Source: Hyperoplus lanceolatus (lineage: Eukaryota > Chordata > Actinopteri > Uranoscopiformes > Ammodytidae). Taken from it: a stretch of DNA of 64,000 bases. The translations under genes and the position numbers were made by a program. Positions 61,473 through 64,000 of this stretch are shown piece by piece. How positions within the stretch are numbered: the first letter of the stretch is position 1; every line of letters starts with the position of its first letter. The notes under the pieces were generated by a model, which did no database searches, was not told the origin of the DNA, and saw only the letters and a list, made by a program, of their open reading frames with translations. The DNA lies in contig CM049396.1 of assembly GCA_026929865.2 (NCBI GenBank), forward strand, positions 20,146,001 to 20,210,000. The letters are read 5' to 3'.

Positions 61473-63720
61473 TCAACCTGACAGCAGCCACGGCTCCACA
61501 TAGTCCCAATGCTTCCACAGGACAAACAGCATGACAGCCAGCATGACGGTGGCGCCCACCCGAGCTCGGGTCTTCATCAGCGGGGTGATGAAGTTGGCCA
61601 AGGTGGAGACGAAGACCAGCAGCACGGCCATAAGCCCCAGGATGACGTTGATGAGTTTTCCCAGCAGAGCCCGAGCATTGGCGTTCTCCACTCCCTCCAG
61701 CTGGACCACCTGCTGCTGTTGCTGTTGCAGCTCCAGCTTGGTGACGCGGGTCAGGCACGACTCCACTGCTTCCTGTATGCACAAACCCACATAAGACTTT
61801 CATTAAAGGCTCTATAAACATATTTTCCAAATCTGCTTTTTACTAAGAGTGGCGGGGTGTCCTACACGATCACACTATTTCTAGGAAAAGTTTAAACAGT
61901 TTTGGTTATTTCACAAGAGATCTCTGTGTTTTTATTTTCTATTTTCTTCTCCCTGGTTTGAAGTGGGCGGGTCTCAGTTAGATCAGTGTGACGTCACGTA
62001 GGCCTACAACAGCGGCCCAATTAGGGTCCAATCACCAAGAGTAAGTTGTTTGGTAGTCTGATCTCTGTCAATCCAAGCTGACCCAACCAGTAGCCTCTTT
62101 ATTAATAACAATTAAAGATGTTTGCCATGACTATTTAATATTATAGAAAAAGACTTGACTTTTACCTGAATGTCTCTTGCACGCTCATAGGACTGATAGG
62201 CGACTTTTTCCTCCATGCTGGCGAGTTCCTGTTTAAGGTTGGTCATTTCATTCTGGTGCAGCTCTGTCAAGTCATTCAGCTGTTCTTCGAGTCGCTCGTA
62301 CCTGAATATAGAGTACAAAAGCCACACATGATTTCTCAAATTAATGGAATTTCTCAAAGGTAAAGTTGTGTATTTATCAGCTGGATATAGTTGATCTCTC
62401 GGGGGCCAAATCAGGGCCGGTTGTAGCCAGTTAGAATAGACACAGGCTCTGAAGCAAGTACTTGCCAGCTTACCAAGGTGTATTCATCCATGGCTTAAAA
62501 TAGTCCCTGACAAATTCACAACTTTTTGAGAATCAATTGACAAAGACTACAGTGCCCAGCTTTTTAAAGAATTTATCTTGTCTTTCTTTAATATGTAAGA
62601 ATTTCATGTGTTTCAAAAAACGTGCATCTTTAGTGGGAACAAATTATCTTAGGACTAAAGCCACGAACAGGGTTTTGGTCTTTCCATGGGGATTTCCTTG
62701 ACGAAACAAACAAATGATTGCTCAGCTTGTTCTTCGAGTGAAGTGCATTGTGAATATGGTACTGAGTACACAGTTCATTAGGGGTAATGGTTGTTTGTAT
62801 TGCCTGTAAGTCTACCTGTATCTCTCTTCTTGCAGGCACTGTGTCATGTAGGAGTAGTCACTCTGCAGCTGGCCCTTCATGTCCTCGATTGCGTCTTCCA
62901 TGTGTGCCTGGCCAGCTTTGATCTCCTGCAGGCCCTCCAGTAGAGTGTCCCAAGAGCTGTGCATGTGATGGTGGTGGTGGTGGCCGTCCAGTCTGGGACT
63001 CCCCATGGTTGGCCCTAGCAGTCCCCCCCCTCCCCCTCCCCCTGCCCCACCGGAGTTACTGCCTGCTCCGGAGGCTGACGAGGCGCTGGAGCAGTCATCG
63101 TCGCTGCCGTACTTTGGGCTGGAGACCAGAGTTGCGCTTCCACTCAGGGCGCGAGGTGTGGGGGTGTGGTCAGAGTGGCCCCCGACTCCGTCCTCTAGGG
63201 AGTCCTTGAGGTGAGCAATGTTATCGGCGCTGCCAAACTTGTTCTTGATGAGACTGGCAAACTCTCTGGGCTTGGAGGCAGAGGCTTTGTGAGTGAGTGC
63301 ATTAACTCCACCTTTGACTCCTTCAACTACCCCACCTCCAAAACCACTTATCCCAGCGCGAACATTGGCCCTGACGTCCTTTAATCCCTGCTGCATGTCC
63401 CGCAGCACATCCTTGGGCTGCCGGGCCGGTCCATTCTGTACATAGGGAAGAGAAATGAAGAGGCAGATAAAGTGGAAGATCTCAAAAGGTAGAGGAGAGA
63501 GATGTGATTTTGGTTCCAGGGAGAGAACTGCAGGAAGATATAGCTGAGGAACAGCCGGTTGTAGAGAATAAGTGTGAGACACAGGGTAATGCATTGGTTT
63601 AAATAAGAGTTAGAAGATGAGAATCATCCGTCTATAATTGGACACAGCTGTCCTCGAAAAGATAATTGAACACTTGCAATGAATTGCACACACGCACACG
63701 CGCACACTCACTCACACACA

Positions 63721-63766
<46 letters not shown>

Positions 63767-64000
63767 ACTCACTCACTCACTCACTCACTCACTCACTCAA
63801 TCCACTCCCTGGCCTACCTGTTCAATCTCCTTTAGCTTCTTGTGATAGTGCTCTAGCTTCTTGTGCAAGTGTGCGATGGTCTGCGCCGACTTCTGGTTCT
63901 TCTTCTCGAACACCTGCTTGATCCTGGACGCCTGCTGCTTGTCTGCGTTGTGGGCCAGTTTCAGGTACTCTGCCACGTTGTCGTCGCGCGCCTCCTGCTC
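61473..64000 (-). CDS. tmcc2: Transmembrane and coiled-coil domains protein 2 (3' exons, partial)
   Basis: Coding exons on the minus strand: 63818-64000 (continues beyond the right edge), 62816-63435, 62166-62301, 61473-61772. They are in phase and give the last 412 residues. The visible order is a coiled coil ([40 protein letters not shown]), the TMCC block [51 protein letters not shown], Gly- and His-rich low-complexity runs (HHHHHHMH), then [20 protein letters not shown], a second coiled coil ([11 protein letters not shown]), [13 protein letters not shown], and two C-terminal membrane segments ([20 protein letters not shown] and [20 protein letters not shown]). TMCC proteins sit in the ER membrane; TMCC2 binds apolipoprotein E and APP. 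TMCC2 rather than TMCC1/3 is inferred from linkage to nuak2/dstyk. Confidence 0.92.
63687..63799. repeat. (CA)n and (ACTC)n compound microsatellite
   Basis: CA dinucleotides followed by about nine CACT units. It lies in the tmcc2 intron only ~20 bp past the donor of the rightmost exon (minus strand, so TG/TGAG in the transcript). Confidence 0.96.

Overview
The window is vertebrate nuclear DNA, and everything in it points to a teleost fish. It has intron-rich genes, dense DNA-transposon (hAT, Tc1/mariner, TTAA-type) and LINE debris, long (TG)n and (TTA)n tracts, and gene neighbours that read as orthologues of human DSTYK, NUAK2, CCND (D-type cyclin), BYSL, MED20, USP49 and TMCC2. No bacterial genes, operons, CRISPR array, tRNA or rRNA gene was seen.

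Layout: (1) 1-11.0 kb holds the first four coding exons of dstyk on the minus strand; its kinase domain lies beyond the left edge. Intron 2 carries a complete but dead hAT copy. (2) 11-24 kb is a transposon-rich stretch. It holds an internally deleted Tc1 element and a 7.5 kb unit bounded by ~0.8 kb inverted repeats, into which a hAT has inserted and into that apparently a second hAT. (3) 24.2-34.1 kb is complete nuak2 (plus strand, 6 coding exons). (4) 37.0-39.7 kb is a complete D-type cyclin (minus, 5 exons), convergent with nuak2. (5) 41.7-46.7 kb is complete bysl (minus, 7 exons), head-to-head with med20 (47.05-48.8 kb, plus, 4 exons) across a 372 bp shared promoter. (6) 52.1-56.6 kb is complete usp49 coding sequence (plus, 5 exons). 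(7) 61.5-64.0 kb is the 3' half of tmcc2 (minus), running off the right edge.

Exon coordinates were worked out by hand from splice signals. They were cross-checked by reading phase and by recall of the human proteins, and every spliced gene closes in frame. From what I recall of the human map, the block mixes two neighbourhoods: DSTYK/NUAK2/TMCC2 (1q32) and CCND3/BYSL/MED20/USP49 (6p21). The genes do not form one pathway: DSTYK and NUAK2 are kinases, the cyclin drives G1/S, bystin makes 40S ribosomes, MED20 is a Mediator subunit, USP49 is a deubiquitinase and TMCC2 an ER membrane protein.

I found no undescribed defence-like or metabolic system. The best candidates for a second look are the 7.5 kb long-TIR composite with promoter-like and splice-like interior, the iterated-motif TA element at 40.1-41.2 kb, two GC-AG introns in neighbouring genes, a D-cyclin without LxCxE, and a RecQ-like helicase fragment inside a usp49 intron.
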